Positions 34,979 to 43,880 of a stretch of 64,000 bases of DNA are shown here, one piece after another. Source of the DNA: Phycisphaerae bacterium (GTDB lineage Bacteria > Planctomycetota > Phycisphaerae > FEN-1346 > JAACEH01); NCBI GenBank assembly GCA_012729015.1, contig JAAYDY010000056.1:1-64000 (forward strand), written 5' to 3'. Each line of letters begins with the position of its first letter. The stretch's first letter is position 1. The translations under genes and the position numbers were made by a program. The notes under the pieces are model-generated. The model worked only from the letters and a program-made list of their open reading frames with translations, was not told where the DNA came from and did not search any database.

Positions 34979-35792
34979 TGTCGTCCCTCCGCACGTCGCT
35001 CTGCTTGTACTCCAACCGACCGACCGCCGTGTTCTCGTCCACCTTCGTAATCACCAAGTCCGCCAGGTAGTCGGAGCCGCGGTAGACCATGAACTTCATG
35101 TTCTCGACCACCTGGTCGCTCGACCCGAGGCTGATCTCGGCCACGTTCGTGCCGTTATCCACCTCGCGGACCACGCCGTGCAGATCCACGGTCGGCAGCG
35201 CCGGGACGACCTTCGGCAACTCGACCTTCGCGTTCTGCTTCAGGTAGTTGTTCTCTTTGCCGATCTCGGCCGCCTGAACTTCCAGGCCGCGGATGCGGGC
35301 CTTCAGGTCGATCACCATCTGCTTCAGGTCCTGGTTCTGGCTCGTCACGTCGCTGTTGACCTGGCGCAGCACCGTCGCCTCGGAGACCTGCTTGTCGTAA
35401 GCGGCCTGAAGGGCGTCCTTCTCGGCCTTGATCTTGTCCAGGCCGGTGTTGAGCCCCTGCACGGCGGTGCGGAGCTCGTTCAGCTCCTTCATCTGCTGGG
35501 CCTTGTCGCGATCCAGCGCCGAGTTCGTGTTGCGCAGCTGCTCGATCATCGCGGCCTTGTTGTCCAGCTCCAGGGTGTACAGGGAGGCGAGCTTGACGCG
35601 CTCCATGTTGCTTTCGCCGAGGCCCGCCTCGAAGGCCTTCCAGGCCTCAGTGGCCCGTGTGCGCCCGGTGGCGGCTTTCTCGTATTGCAGGTCCCGCTGT
35701 TCGCTGCTCTTGACATACGCCACAACGAGCATGCACAGGACGATCGCGGCGACCACATTCAGTACCGTAAAGATCTTGCCGAGAGTACTCAA
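34953..35792 (-). CDS. Membrane-anchored coiled-coil protein
   Basis: The 279-residue protein has an N-terminal helix (MSTLGKIFTVLNVVAAIVLCMLVVAYV). A long coiled coil follows (about 50-190, AALDRDKAQQMKELNEL-like heptads such as MIEQLRNTNSALDRDKAQQM). The C-terminal domain is a small beta fold (DLHGVVREVDNGTNVAEISL, FMVYRGSDYLADLVITKV). This layout resembles MreC-like or planctomycete envelope scaffolds, but no family is assigned. The TTG start is supported by AAGGGAGG 8 nt upstream. It overlaps the next gene by 26 bp. Confidence 0.8.
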   Translation of the reverse strand: MSTLGKIFTVLNVVAAIVLCMLVVAYVKSSEQRDLQYEKAATGRTRATEAWKAFEAGLGESNMERVKLASLYTLELDNKAAMIEQLRNTNSALDRDKAQQMKELNELRTAVQGLNTGLDKIKAEKDALQAAYDKQVSEATVLRQVNSDVTSQNQDLKQMVIDLKARIRGLEVQAAEIGKENNYLKQNAKVELPKVVPALPTVDLHGVVREVDNGTNVAEISLGSSDQVVENMKFMVYRGSDYLADLVITKVDENTAVGRLEYKQSDVRRDDNVTYTVRR

Positions 35793-36050
35793 GGAAAGGT
35801 CCTCCCTTAATCGAGCCGGCCCAGCCTCGCGGCAGACTCACCGGCCATGGTTCAAGCCTGCCCTTACGCGACGCACGCAGCAGAGTATGTTATGATGCCC
35901 ATTCCGCAACTTCCCCGCGGACCGGCCCCAAGGCTTCCTGATGCACGGCCTTAGTCCCGTTCCTGCGGGCAATTACGGAAATGCGATTCTAACGCCCACC
36001 ACAGGGTCGTCAAGAAAAAACTCAACCCCCCAGGACCGATTTTAACGCTG

Positions 36051-37289
36051 TTAACGCACTCGCGTGTCCTGTGGCCGAATCGGCTCGATCGGCCCCAGCG
36101 GCCCCGCGCGCGGCTCCCGCAGCAGCGGCGACGTTCCCGACGGTTTCCGCCCCGGCGACGCCCCCGAGGGCTTCGATTCCGGCGAGGTGCCCGGCCGCAG
36201 GATCTCCCCTTCCGTCAGGTGCTGCACCCCGCGCTCGGTCGCCGTGGACGCGTCGATCGTGTCGCGCAGCTTCTTGCCCTCGGCCGAATCGAACGCCAGG
36301 ATCGCCCACGCGGCACTCGCCCGGATCAGCGGGTCGCCGTCATCCAACGACGGCACCACCGACCGCCACGACGGCCCGTACGCCGACCGGGCCAGCAACT
36401 GGAGGATCATCGCCTTGTCCTGAACGTCAATCGGGTCGCGCCCGGGCCGCCCGGCCGCCATTTCCCCCAACCGCGCCGCCTGCGTGTAGTCGCCCAGCAT
36501 CGCCCGGGCCCCGTACGACGCCAGACGCGCCATCGCGCTGACCGGCTTCTCGTCGCTGAACCCCTCGCGCAGCAGCACCACGTCGCGCGGCACCAGGCCC
36601 ACCCGCCCCAGGGCGAGAATCGCGCCAATCTGCCGCGGAGAGCCCTGGCTCGTGGCCACCTGACGCAACAGATCCAGCCCGCGCGTGCTGCCGAGCCGCC
36701 CCATCGCCTCCGCGGCGTTCATCTGCACCGCCGCGTCGGCGTCCGACAGGTACGCCCCGAGCATCGGCGCCGCCGTCTTGTTGCCCAGCAACCCCAGCAG
36801 CATGGCCGCATTGCGCCGCGCCGCCGCATCGCCGCCGCGGGCGCCCAGCGCCTCGGCCAGCCGCTCCACGTGGCTCATGTCGCCCAGCAGCGCCATGCCG
36901 TACACCGCGGCCAGACGCACGCTCGGGTCCGTCTCCTTATTATAGAGCACGCGGAAATAGGACAGGTCCCGCCGCCGCTGCTTGCCGCGCTGGCTGGCCT
37001 GCTCGGCCTTGCACATCACCGCCAGAAAGCGGCTCGGGGCGAACGGGTCGCCCAGCAGCACCTCGAGTTCCTCGGCGGGAATGTCCCGCTCCAGTTCCCG
37101 GTAGGCCGTCATCGCCAGCATCCGCACCGTGGCCCGGTCGCTGCGAAGCGACTGGCGCAGGATCGTCTCGGACTTCTTGACATAGCTGTCGCCGCCCAGG
37201 TCGCAACCGCCGAGCGCCATCAGACCGGCTGCCGCACCCAGAACCCGCCACAGAGCCGAGAAACTCCGGCCGTTGCCGCATGCACTCAT
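36051..37289 (-). CDS. HEAT-repeat lipoprotein
   Basis: The 412-residue lipoprotein has lipobox LGGC with Cys29. HEAT-like helical pairs follow (VRLAAVYGMALLGDMSHVERLAEAL, AARRNAAMLLGLLGNKTAAP, VQMNAAEAMGRLGSTRGLDLLRQV). The C-tail is Pro/Ser-rich. It probably scaffolds protein contacts at the periplasmic side. It starts 75 bp after the end of lnt on the same strand, and GAGGG precedes the ATG. The gap 35793-36050 upstream of the coiled-coil gene holds no recognised feature beyond an A-run at about 36013. Confidence 0.8.
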   Translation of the reverse strand: MSACGNGRSFSALWRVLGAAAGLMALGGCDLGGDSYVKKSETILRQSLRSDRATVRMLAMTAYRELERDIPAEELEVLLGDPFAPSRFLAVMCKAEQASQRGKQRRRDLSYFRVLYNKETDPSVRLAAVYGMALLGDMSHVERLAEALGARGGDAAARRNAAMLLGLLGNKTAAPMLGAYLSDADAAVQMNAAEAMGRLGSTRGLDLLRQVATSQGSPRQIGAILALGRVGLVPRDVVLLREGFSDEKPVSAMARLASYGARAMLGDYTQAARLGEMAAGRPGRDPIDVQDKAMILQLLARSAYGPSWRSVVPSLDDGDPLIRASAAWAILAFDSAEGKKLRDTIDASTATERGVQHLTEGEILRPGTSPESKPSGASPGRKPSGTSPLLREPRAGPLGPIEPIRPQDTRVR

Positions 37290-37363
37290 CCTGTCGCCCT
37301 CAATCGCCCCACGCACGCTCGGCCTTGGCAAAGGTCCGCCGCGGCCGCGCCGCCCGTGCGGCC

Positions 37364-39187
37364 TCAAGCCGCCTCGCCGCGCCGACCCCTCACGGCCGCA
37401 ACCACCGCCGCTATCATAGCCGCACACGCCGCCAGACTCAAGGTCACAGCAAACACGTCGCCGTATCGCCCGTAGACACTTCGCCGCCCGTCCAGCTCCA
37501 GCCTTGCCGCCGCATACCCCTTCACCGACCGCACGTGCCCGGCCGCGTCGCTCACGCGGACCACCGTGCGGCCGCAGGAATCGATCACGCCGCTGATGCC
37601 CGTGTTCACGCTCCGGACCACCGGCACGCGGTTCTCCACGGCCCGCACCACCGACAGGTCCCAGTGCTGCTGGAGCTCCACCGTGCCGGGAAACCACCCG
37701 TCGTTGCTGATGTTGACGAGGAAATCCGCCGCCTTGTCGCCGCGGGGATCATACACCATCCGTCGGCACACGCCCGCGAAGGCGTCCTCGAAGCAGATCG
37801 GCGCGGCCAGCCGCCACGGACCCAACTCCATCCGCGTCAGGGCCTCGCCCGCGGTCAGATCGTACTCGTAGTCGTACGGCGTCAAGCCCATCAGCAGCCC
37901 GTAGAGCCACGGAGCAGACTCCTTGAATGGCACGTACTCGCCGAACGGCACCAGATGCACCTTATCGTAGGTGGCGGCGGTCGTGAACTCGCGGTCGTCG
38001 GGGGCGAACAGCAGGGCCCGGTTGAATCGCGGGCCGTAGCGGCCGCCGGCGTCGAGCTCGCGGACCTGGCTTCCGACAAGAAGCCGTCGTCGGCTGCCGG
38101 CCACGAGGTCATGGATCATCCGCCAGCAGGTCCGCATCTGGAGTTGCCATGCCCGGGCCTCGGCCTGGCTGGCCGAGGCGTCGAAGCGCAGCAGCGACTC
38201 GTTGACGGGCACAGGCGTCATCGTCTCGGGCCAGACCACCAGGTCGGCGTCGGGGTGCTCGGCCAGGGCCTGCGGCGTCAGGGCCATGAGATCGGCAAAC
38301 GCGGGGTCTTCCAGGAGCCGGGCCCGTGCGGCCTCGTCGGTCAGCGTCAGGGGCCGCTCCGGGGCGTCGGCGGCGATGAGGGCCTCCCGAATGTCTTGCG
38401 GCACATTGGGTTGCACTACCACCACCAGCGGCCCGTCGGCCATCGCCACCGGCCGCAGGCGATAGTGCCCGTAGACGACGACGAACGCCCAGGCCGCCGC
38501 CAGGGCCACCACCGACACCTTCAGCGAGAGCGACCACCGCATGCGCTGGCCGTATCGCAGGAACAGCGGCCGCGTGACGGTGTCCACGGCCAGTCCCGCG
38601 GTGGCGGCCGCCAGGGCGCTGAGGCCGTAGACGCCCGTCAGGTCCACGATCTGCAAGAGCGTCGGGCTGGCGGCCTGGCTGTGGCCGATCAGGAGCCACG
38701 GAAACCCGGTCAGCAGGTGCGACCGCAGCAATTCCAGCGGCACCCAGACCATCGGGGCCACCGCCGCCAGGGGCAGGCGCGTTTGCCGCACGAGGTACGC
38801 CGCCAGCAGGCCGAACGCGGGCCAGAACAGGGCGCAGAACAGGACCGCCCCGACGTAGCCGGGCACGGTGGGCATGGCCAGCCAGTGGAGTTCGCCGGCG
38901 TAGAACACGACGGCCGCCAGGAACGTGGAGATGGCGAGGACGCCCCTGGACGGGGCGCGGACCACGGCCACGAGCATCGGCGCCAGGGCCACGAAGGCCA
39001 CCGGCCACCAGCCCACGGGCGGAAACGCCAGGGCCAGGAGAATCGCCGTGGCCAGGCAGAGCCCGAGGTTCAGCGTGCGGTCGCGAATGGGCACGCGGTA
39101 GTCGGCCCCGGGCGCCGCGCCGCGAAGCGAGCCGCCCCGGGCGGCCTTCTCAGTAGTGGTAACGCGCTTGCGACTCTTCTTGCCCAT
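37364..39187 (-). CDS. lnt: Apolipoprotein N-acyltransferase
   Basis: The 607-residue inner-membrane enzyme adds the third acyl chain to lipoproteins. It has N-terminal helices (LCLATAILLALAFPPVGWWP onwards) and a nitrilase-like periplasmic domain. The catalytic triad is visible: Glu in VVWPETMTP, Lys in YDKVHLVPFGEYVPF and Cys in APICFEDAF. A C-terminal helix and basic tail close it. It is somewhat longer than usual (about 510), with extra residues around 320-400. Its presence supports a diderm envelope with lipoproteins such as those encoded nearby. Confidence 0.95.
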   Translation of the reverse strand: MGKKSRKRVTTTEKAARGGSLRGAAPGADYRVPIRDRTLNLGLCLATAILLALAFPPVGWWPVAFVALAPMLVAVVRAPSRGVLAISTFLAAVVFYAGELHWLAMPTVPGYVGAVLFCALFWPAFGLLAAYLVRQTRLPLAAVAPMVWVPLELLRSHLLTGFPWLLIGHSQAASPTLLQIVDLTGVYGLSALAAATAGLAVDTVTRPLFLRYGQRMRWSLSLKVSVVALAAAWAFVVVYGHYRLRPVAMADGPLVVVVQPNVPQDIREALIAADAPERPLTLTDEAARARLLEDPAFADLMALTPQALAEHPDADLVVWPETMTPVPVNESLLRFDASASQAEARAWQLQMRTCWRMIHDLVAGSRRRLLVGSQVRELDAGGRYGPRFNRALLFAPDDREFTTAATYDKVHLVPFGEYVPFKESAPWLYGLLMGLTPYDYEYDLTAGEALTRMELGPWRLAAPICFEDAFAGVCRRMVYDPRGDKAADFLVNISNDGWFPGTVELQQHWDLSVVRAVENRVPVVRSVNTGISGVIDSCGRTVVRVSDAAGHVRSVKGYAAARLELDGRRSVYGRYGDVFAVTLSLAACAAMIAAVVAAVRGRRGEAA

Positions 39188-39228
39188 GGGAGTCCCGTTC
39201 GCCCTATGCCGACCGACCGTGCCGGGCC

Positions 39229-39257
39229 ATTGTGTCGCCGCCGGCCCCGGCTGTCAA
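39229..39257 (-). promoter_or_regulatory. Sigma-70-type promoter of lnt
   Basis: On the minus strand a perfect TTGACA (39257-39252), a 17-bp spacer and CACAAT (39234-39229) lie about 42 nt upstream of the lnt ATG. It is back to back with the alaS promoter. Confidence 0.65.
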
Positions 39258-39276
39258 GGCGAACCGATGCTCGCGC

Positions 39277-39305
39277 TTGCAGATGGGGGGGCTTTGTGGT
39301 ACAAA
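39277..39305 (+). promoter_or_regulatory. Sigma-70-type promoter of alaS
   Basis: TTGCAG (39277-39282), a 17-bp spacer and extended -10 TGGTACAAA (39300-39305) lie about 120 nt upstream of the GTG start. Confidence 0.6.
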
Positions 39306-39431
39306 AGCGGGCTGTTCGTACAGTAGGGGGGCATGCGTCTGCCGTGGATTGTCCGTCGGCGGGCGTCGCCGCCGGGCGGCCTTGCGGCGGCAGGACACTG
39401 GGCTTCGGACAGCCGAAAAGGGCGTACTCAC

Positions 39432-42107
39432 GTGAAGACCGACGACATCAGGCAACGGTACCTGGACTTCTTCGCCGGGCGCGGGCACAAGCTCGTCGCC
39501 AGCGACAGCCTCGTTCCGACGAACGATCCGACCCTCCTGTTCACCGGGGCCGGCATGAACCAGTTCAAAGAGGAGTTCATGGGGCATGTGACGGACTTCA
39601 CCCGGGCCACGACGTGCCAGAAGTGCGTCCGCACGGGCGACATCGACAACGTGGGCGTCACGCCCTTCCACTTCACGTTCTTCGAGATGCTGGGCAACTT
39701 CTCGTTCGGCGACTACTTCAAGCGCGACGCCATCCGGTGGGCCTGGCAGTTCATCACCGAAGAGATGAAGTTCGACGCCAGCCGCCTGTATGTCACGATC
39801 TACAACGACGACGACGAGGCGTTCGACGTCTGGACCAAAGACGTGGGCCTGGCGGCCGACCGCGTGTACCGCTGCGGCGAGCACGACAACTTCTGGCCGG
39901 CCGACGCGCCGAGCCTCGGGCCCAACGGGGTATGCGGCCCGTGCAGCGAAATCTACGTGGACCGCAAGCCCGGCCCGCCCGTGCCGCCCGAGGGGCCCAG
40001 CAGCGACAACCGCCGGTTCGTCGAAATCTGGAACCTTGTCTTCACGCAGTTCGACCGCCGCGATGGCGGCAAGCTGGTCCCGCTGCCCCAGAAGAACATC
40101 GACACGGGCATGGGCCTGGAGCGCATGGCCGCGGTGATGCAGGACGTCCCGACCGGCTACGACATCGACCTGATGCTGCCGATCGTTCAGGCCGCCGCGA
40201 AGCTGACGGGCCAGACGTACACGGTCGGCGAGGCGGGCAAGGTGGGCCAGCGGCTGCGCCGCATCGCCGACCACACGCGGTGCGTGGCCATGTCAATCGC
40301 CGACGGGGCCCTGCCGGACCGTTACGGTCGCGGGTACGTGATTCGCCGCCTGATCCGGCGCGCGGCCCTCGACGGCCGCCACCTCGGCGTGGCCAAGCCG
40401 TTTCTGCACAAGCTTGTCGAAACGGTCGTGGCGCAGATGGCGCCGACGTACCCGGACCTGCGCGAGCGCGTCAAGACGATCACGAGCATTCTGCGCGGCG
40501 AGGAGCAGCGGTTCGCCGAGGCCCTGGACAACTCCAAGGGCATCCGCGAGTTCGAGGACGAGCTTCGCCGCGCCGCCGGCGGCGACAAGCGCATCGACGG
40601 CGAGCGCATCTTCTACTTCGTGGACACGCACGGCCTGCCGCTGGAGTTCATCGACGACCAGTTGGCGTCCGAGGATGTGACCTACGACCGCGAGGTGTTC
40701 GAGAAAGCCATGGAGGCCCGTCGCGAAGAGAGCCGCGCGGGCAGCAACATCAGCGACGAGACGATGATCTTCAAGGGCGTCGCGCTGACGCCGGAGACGT
40801 TGACGGCCCTGCGTCATCAGTCGCTGGCAAGCGAGTTCGTCGGCTACGAGGCCACGGAGGCCGAGGCGCGGATTCTCGCGCTGATCGGCCCTGAGTCGTT
40901 GCTGGAGCGCGCCGAGGCCGGGCAGGCCGTGACGGTCCTGCTGGACCGCACGCCGTTCTACGCCGAGGGCGGCGGCCAGGTGGGCGACGCCGGCGAACTG
41001 ATCGGCGCCGGCGGCCTGCGGCTCCGCGTGGGCAACGCGTTCAAGGACCACGAGTTCCACCTGCACGCCGCCGAGGTCGTGGCCGGCACGGCGCGACCCG
41101 GGGCCGGCGTCACGGCCCGCGTCGATGCCGCCCGCCGCATGGACATCGCCCGCAACCACACGGCCACGCACATGCTGCACTGGGCGCTGCGCAAGGTGCT
41201 TGGCGAGCACGTTCACCAGGCCGGCAGCGAGGTGACGCCGGCGCAACTGCGGTTCGATTTCACGCACACGGCGGCCATGACGGCCGACGAGCTGGCCGGC
41301 GTGGAGCGCCTGGTCAACGAGCGCATCTTCGAGGATGCCGCCGTGAGTTCGCAGGTGACCACGATCGACGAGGCCCGCCGTGCGGGGGCCATGGCCCTGT
41401 TCGGCGAGAAGTACGGCAACGAGGTCCGCATGGTCTCCGTGGGCGACTTCTCGCGTGAGTTGTGCGGCGGCACGCACCTGGAGCGCAGCAGCCAGGTCTG
41501 CTTCTTCAAGATCGCCGGCGAAGGGTCCGTGGCGGCGGGGGTGCGGCGCATCACGGCCCTGACCGGCCGCGGCGCGGCCGAGTACGTCACCCGCGAAGAG
41601 GACCTGCTGGACCAGCTCATGGCCCGCCTGAAGGCCAACAACGCCGAGTCGGCGATTCAGCGCGTCGAGGCCCTTCAGAACGAGGTCAAGACCTTGAAGC
41701 AGGATCTGCACAAGGCGCGCAGCGTGACCGCCCGCAACGGGGCGGCCGACCTGTTTGCCAACGTGCAGGACGCCGGGGGCGTGCCGCTGGTGGCGGCGGA
41801 GATTCCCGGCGGCGACGCGACGGCTCTGCGCGAGGCCGTGGACCTCGGCCGCAAGAAACTCGGCTCGGGCGTGCTCGTGTTCGGCTGCCGCGAGGGCGAC
41901 AAGGTGACCCTTGTCGTCGGCGTGACCAAGGACCTGGTCGAGAAAGGGCTGAAGGCCGGCTCGATCATCAAGGATCTGGCCGCGGTGGTCGGCGGCGGCG
42001 GCGGCGGACGGCCCGACATGGCCCAGGCCGGCGGCAAGCTGCCCGAGAAGCTCCCCGACGCCATCGCCCAGGCCGCCGAGGTCGTGGCGCGGCACGCCAA
42101 GGCGTGA
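39432..42107 (+). CDS. alaS: Alanyl-tRNA synthetase
   Basis: The 891-residue class II synthetase charges tRNA-Ala. Catalytic motifs are LLFTGAGMNQFK and HFTFFEMLGNFSFGDYF. The editing domain has NHTATHMLHWALRKVLG and the zinc-binding SRELCGGTHLE. The C-Ala domain (VVGGGGGGRPDMAQAGG) ends the protein. Length matches the family (about 870-900). The GTG start has AAAAGGG 9 nt upstream. The 120-nt leader shows no T-box features. Confidence 0.98.
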   Translation: MKTDDIRQRYLDFFAGRGHKLVASDSLVPTNDPTLLFTGAGMNQFKEEFMGHVTDFTRATTCQKCVRTGDIDNVGVTPFHFTFFEMLGNFSFGDYFKRDAIRWAWQFITEEMKFDASRLYVTIYNDDDEAFDVWTKDVGLAADRVYRCGEHDNFWPADAPSLGPNGVCGPCSEIYVDRKPGPPVPPEGPSSDNRRFVEIWNLVFTQFDRRDGGKLVPLPQKNIDTGMGLERMAAVMQDVPTGYDIDLMLPIVQAAAKLTGQTYTVGEAGKVGQRLRRIADHTRCVAMSIADGALPDRYGRGYVIRRLIRRAALDGRHLGVAKPFLHKLVETVVAQMAPTYPDLRERVKTITSILRGEEQRFAEALDNSKGIREFEDELRRAAGGDKRIDGERIFYFVDTHGLPLEFIDDQLASEDVTYDREVFEKAMEARREESRAGSNISDETMIFKGVALTPETLTALRHQSLASEFVGYEATEAEARILALIGPESLLERAEAGQAVTVLLDRTPFYAEGGGQVGDAGELIGAGGLRLRVGNAFKDHEFHLHAAEVVAGTARPGAGVTARVDAARRMDIARNHTATHMLHWALRKVLGEHVHQAGSEVTPAQLRFDFTHTAAMTADELAGVERLVNERIFEDAAVSSQVTTIDEARRAGAMALFGEKYGNEVRMVSVGDFSRELCGGTHLERSSQVCFFKIAGEGSVAAGVRRITALTGRGAAEYVTREEDLLDQLMARLKANNAESAIQRVEALQNEVKTLKQDLHKARSVTARNGAADLFANVQDAGGVPLVAAEIPGGDATALREAVDLGRKKLGSGVLVFGCREGDKVTLVVGVTKDLVEKGLKAGSIIKDLAAVVGGGGGGRPDMAQAGGKLPEKLPDAIAQAAEVVARHAKA

Positions 42108-42145
42108 GCGACGAACCCGTGTCCATTCCGGGAGTAGCGCTGACC

Positions 42146-42241
42146 GTAGGGGCGGCTCGCTGCAAGTCCCGAGCCTCGTCGAGGGGCAAGCCGCCCTCGC
42201 AGTGACCTGTCTCTGGCGGGTCGCTCGCGAGCGACCCCTAC
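42146..42241. repeat. Repeat element bounded by GTAGGGG and CCCCTAC
   Basis: The element starts GTAGGGG (42146-42152) and ends CCCCTAC (42235-42241). It contains a CCGAGCCTCGTCGAGG core like module C and a perfect 20-bp palindrome GGGTCGCTCGCGAGCGACCC (42218-42237). Confidence 0.7.
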
Positions 42242-42307
42242 AACGTTCCCCGCCACTGCCGACAGGCATGACGCGTCCCCCGACCTCGTTGCCCGGCTAC
42301 ATTGCGC

Positions 42308-42335
42308 TTGACCGGGTGGGCGGGGGCCATAGAAT
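42308..42335 (+). promoter_or_regulatory. Sigma-70-type promoter of the epimerase
   Basis: TTGACC (42308-42313), a 16-bp spacer and TAGAAT (42330-42335) lie about 65 nt upstream of the GTG start. Confidence 0.55.
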
Positions 42336-42401
42336 GCCGGGGCAGGCTCCGGGCGTCGTGCTGCGACGGCCGCGACCGACCGGACCACAGGGGAGCATCG
42401 C

Positions 42402-43424
42402 GTGAACACTGGCGGCAAGACTACCGTATTCGTCACGGGAGCCACGGGGCTGGTCGGATCGCACCTGGTGGAACGCCTGACGGCCGAGGGCGTCGAGGTG
42501 CGGTGCCTGGTTCGCTCGAGCAGCAGGACGGAGTTGCTGGAGCGGCTCGGCGTCCAGCGCGTCGTGGGCGACGTGACCGACGAGCCGGCCCGGCTCCGCG
42601 AACTGATCGGCGACGCGTCGCTGGTGTTTCACTGTGCGGCGATGGTGGACGACTGGGCCTCGCGCGAGGCCATGGTCCGCGTGAACGTCGAAGGGACGCG
42701 GAACCTGCTGGAGTCCTGCCGCGGGTTGCCGGGCCTGCGGCGGTTCGTCATGGTCGGCAGCATGGTGGTCCTGGGCATGGGACCGCAGATTCACTTCGAC
42801 GAAACCGCCCCGATGGTCCACACGGGCGACAACTACAACTACACAAAAATCCTGGCCACCGAGATGGCGATGAAGTACGCCCGGGAGCACGGCGTGCCGG
42901 TGGTCGTCTGCCAGCCGCCGTACATCTACGGTCCGCGGGACCAGCAGTTCTTCCCGCGCGTGTTCGAGGCGCTGAAGTCGGGGCGGTTCAAGTATCTCGG
43001 CGACGGCAACCAGCCGCTGACGCTCGTCTACGTCGCGAACCTGGTGGAGGCGCTGCTGCTGGCGGCGGCCAAGGACGGCGTCCAGGGGCAACTGTTCCTC
43101 GTGACCGACGGCGAATCGGTGACCCGGCGCGAACTGGTCGAGATGGTCTGCGAGGAAATGGGCTACCGCAAGCCGACGGTCTGCGTGCCGGTGGCGGTGG
43201 CCCGGGCGCTGCTGCCGCTGGTGGAGTGGCTGGGCAAGGTCCGCGGCAAGCGGCCGATCCTGAACCGGTTCCAGATGAAGTTCCTGAGCACTCCGCTGAC
43301 GTTTAACATCGCCAAGGCCCGGACCGTGCTGGGTTACGCCCCGGTCGAACCGCCGCGCGAGAGCCTGCGGAAGACCATCCGCTGGTACCGTGAACATCAC
43401 AAGGAGATGCTGCCGGGGGGCTGA
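42402..43424 (+). CDS. NAD-dependent epimerase/dehydratase (extended SDR)
   Basis: The 340-residue Rossmann protein has the cofactor motif FVTGATGLVGSHLVE (9-23). The active-site tyrosine lies in NYNYTKILATEMAMKYA, with YIYGPRDQQFFPR downstream. The C-terminal RTVLGYAPVEPPRESLRKTI is typical of the dihydroflavonol-reductase/3-beta-HSD-like group. It acts on a sugar nucleotide, sterol or polyketide-like substrate that cannot be told from sequence. GGGGAG precedes the GTG start. It stands alone. Confidence 0.88.
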   Translation: MNTGGKTTVFVTGATGLVGSHLVERLTAEGVEVRCLVRSSSRTELLERLGVQRVVGDVTDEPARLRELIGDASLVFHCAAMVDDWASREAMVRVNVEGTRNLLESCRGLPGLRRFVMVGSMVVLGMGPQIHFDETAPMVHTGDNYNYTKILATEMAMKYAREHGVPVVVCQPPYIYGPRDQQFFPRVFEALKSGRFKYLGDGNQPLTLVYVANLVEALLLAAAKDGVQGQLFLVTDGESVTRRELVEMVCEEMGYRKPTVCVPVAVARALLPLVEWLGKVRGKRPILNRFQMKFLSTPLTFNIAKARTVLGYAPVEPPRESLRKTIRWYREHHKEMLPGG

Positions 43425-43880
43425 TCCGCGCCGCCGCGTCTTGCCGCGCTTGCCGGGTCACGCGACGCGGGGAAGTCAAGAGGTTATTCACAATCGCTTG
43501 ACATTAGCGACGCGCTGCTGGGCAAGGAACCGCCCAGGCGGCCGACATGGCGAACCATGGCCCCCTTCGGTTTTTTTGGACGTCGCAATCCCATTATTGA
43601 GAACCACTTATAGCCTTGGCACAGCCAGCCCGGTGAAAGACCGGACAGGATTCGGCATTGGGTTTGCTTGTCTCCGGCCGGGTCAGTGCGGGCTTTTCCA
43701 CAGGTTATCCACGGAATCCGGGCGCGCCAAAAAAACCTGAAAACCACGGAGAAAACTGTCGGATCGTTGACCGGGACGGTCGCGATTCTGCTGGCGTTTC
43801 GGTGGCGGCCACGGTACCCTCTGGCCGCCGGCTGCGCGGGCCGGGCGACCCATTCTCAGGAGCAACCGCAGGTGAGGCGC
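43425..43880. other. Intergenic region with a DnaA-box cluster (candidate replication or DnaA-control site)
   Basis: Three sites fit or nearly fit TTATnCACA: TTATTCACA at 43484-43492 (perfect), TTTTCCACA at 43694-43702 and TTATCCACG at 43705-43713 (one mismatch each). The last two are 2 bp apart. AT-rich tracts (CCATTATTGAGAACCACTTA near 43590; runs of A and T near 43571 and 43731) lie between and beside them. No dnaA or dnaN gene is near, so an origin is only one possibility. Confidence 0.45.

Noticed and set aside
39306-39431. T-box or other riboswitch in the 120-nt alaS leader
   Set aside because: No T-box sequence, specifier-loop-like stem or terminator with T-run was found.
37280-40894. 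Open frame of 1204 codons on the plus strand across lnt and alaS
   Set aside because: It is antisense to lnt and out of frame with alaS, has Arg/His/Pro-rich composition without domains, and is explained by third-position GC bias.
43484-43747. 87-codon minus-strand frame in the DnaA-box region
   Set aside because: No ribosome site or domain; it covers the DnaA boxes and AT-rich tracts and has unusual composition.
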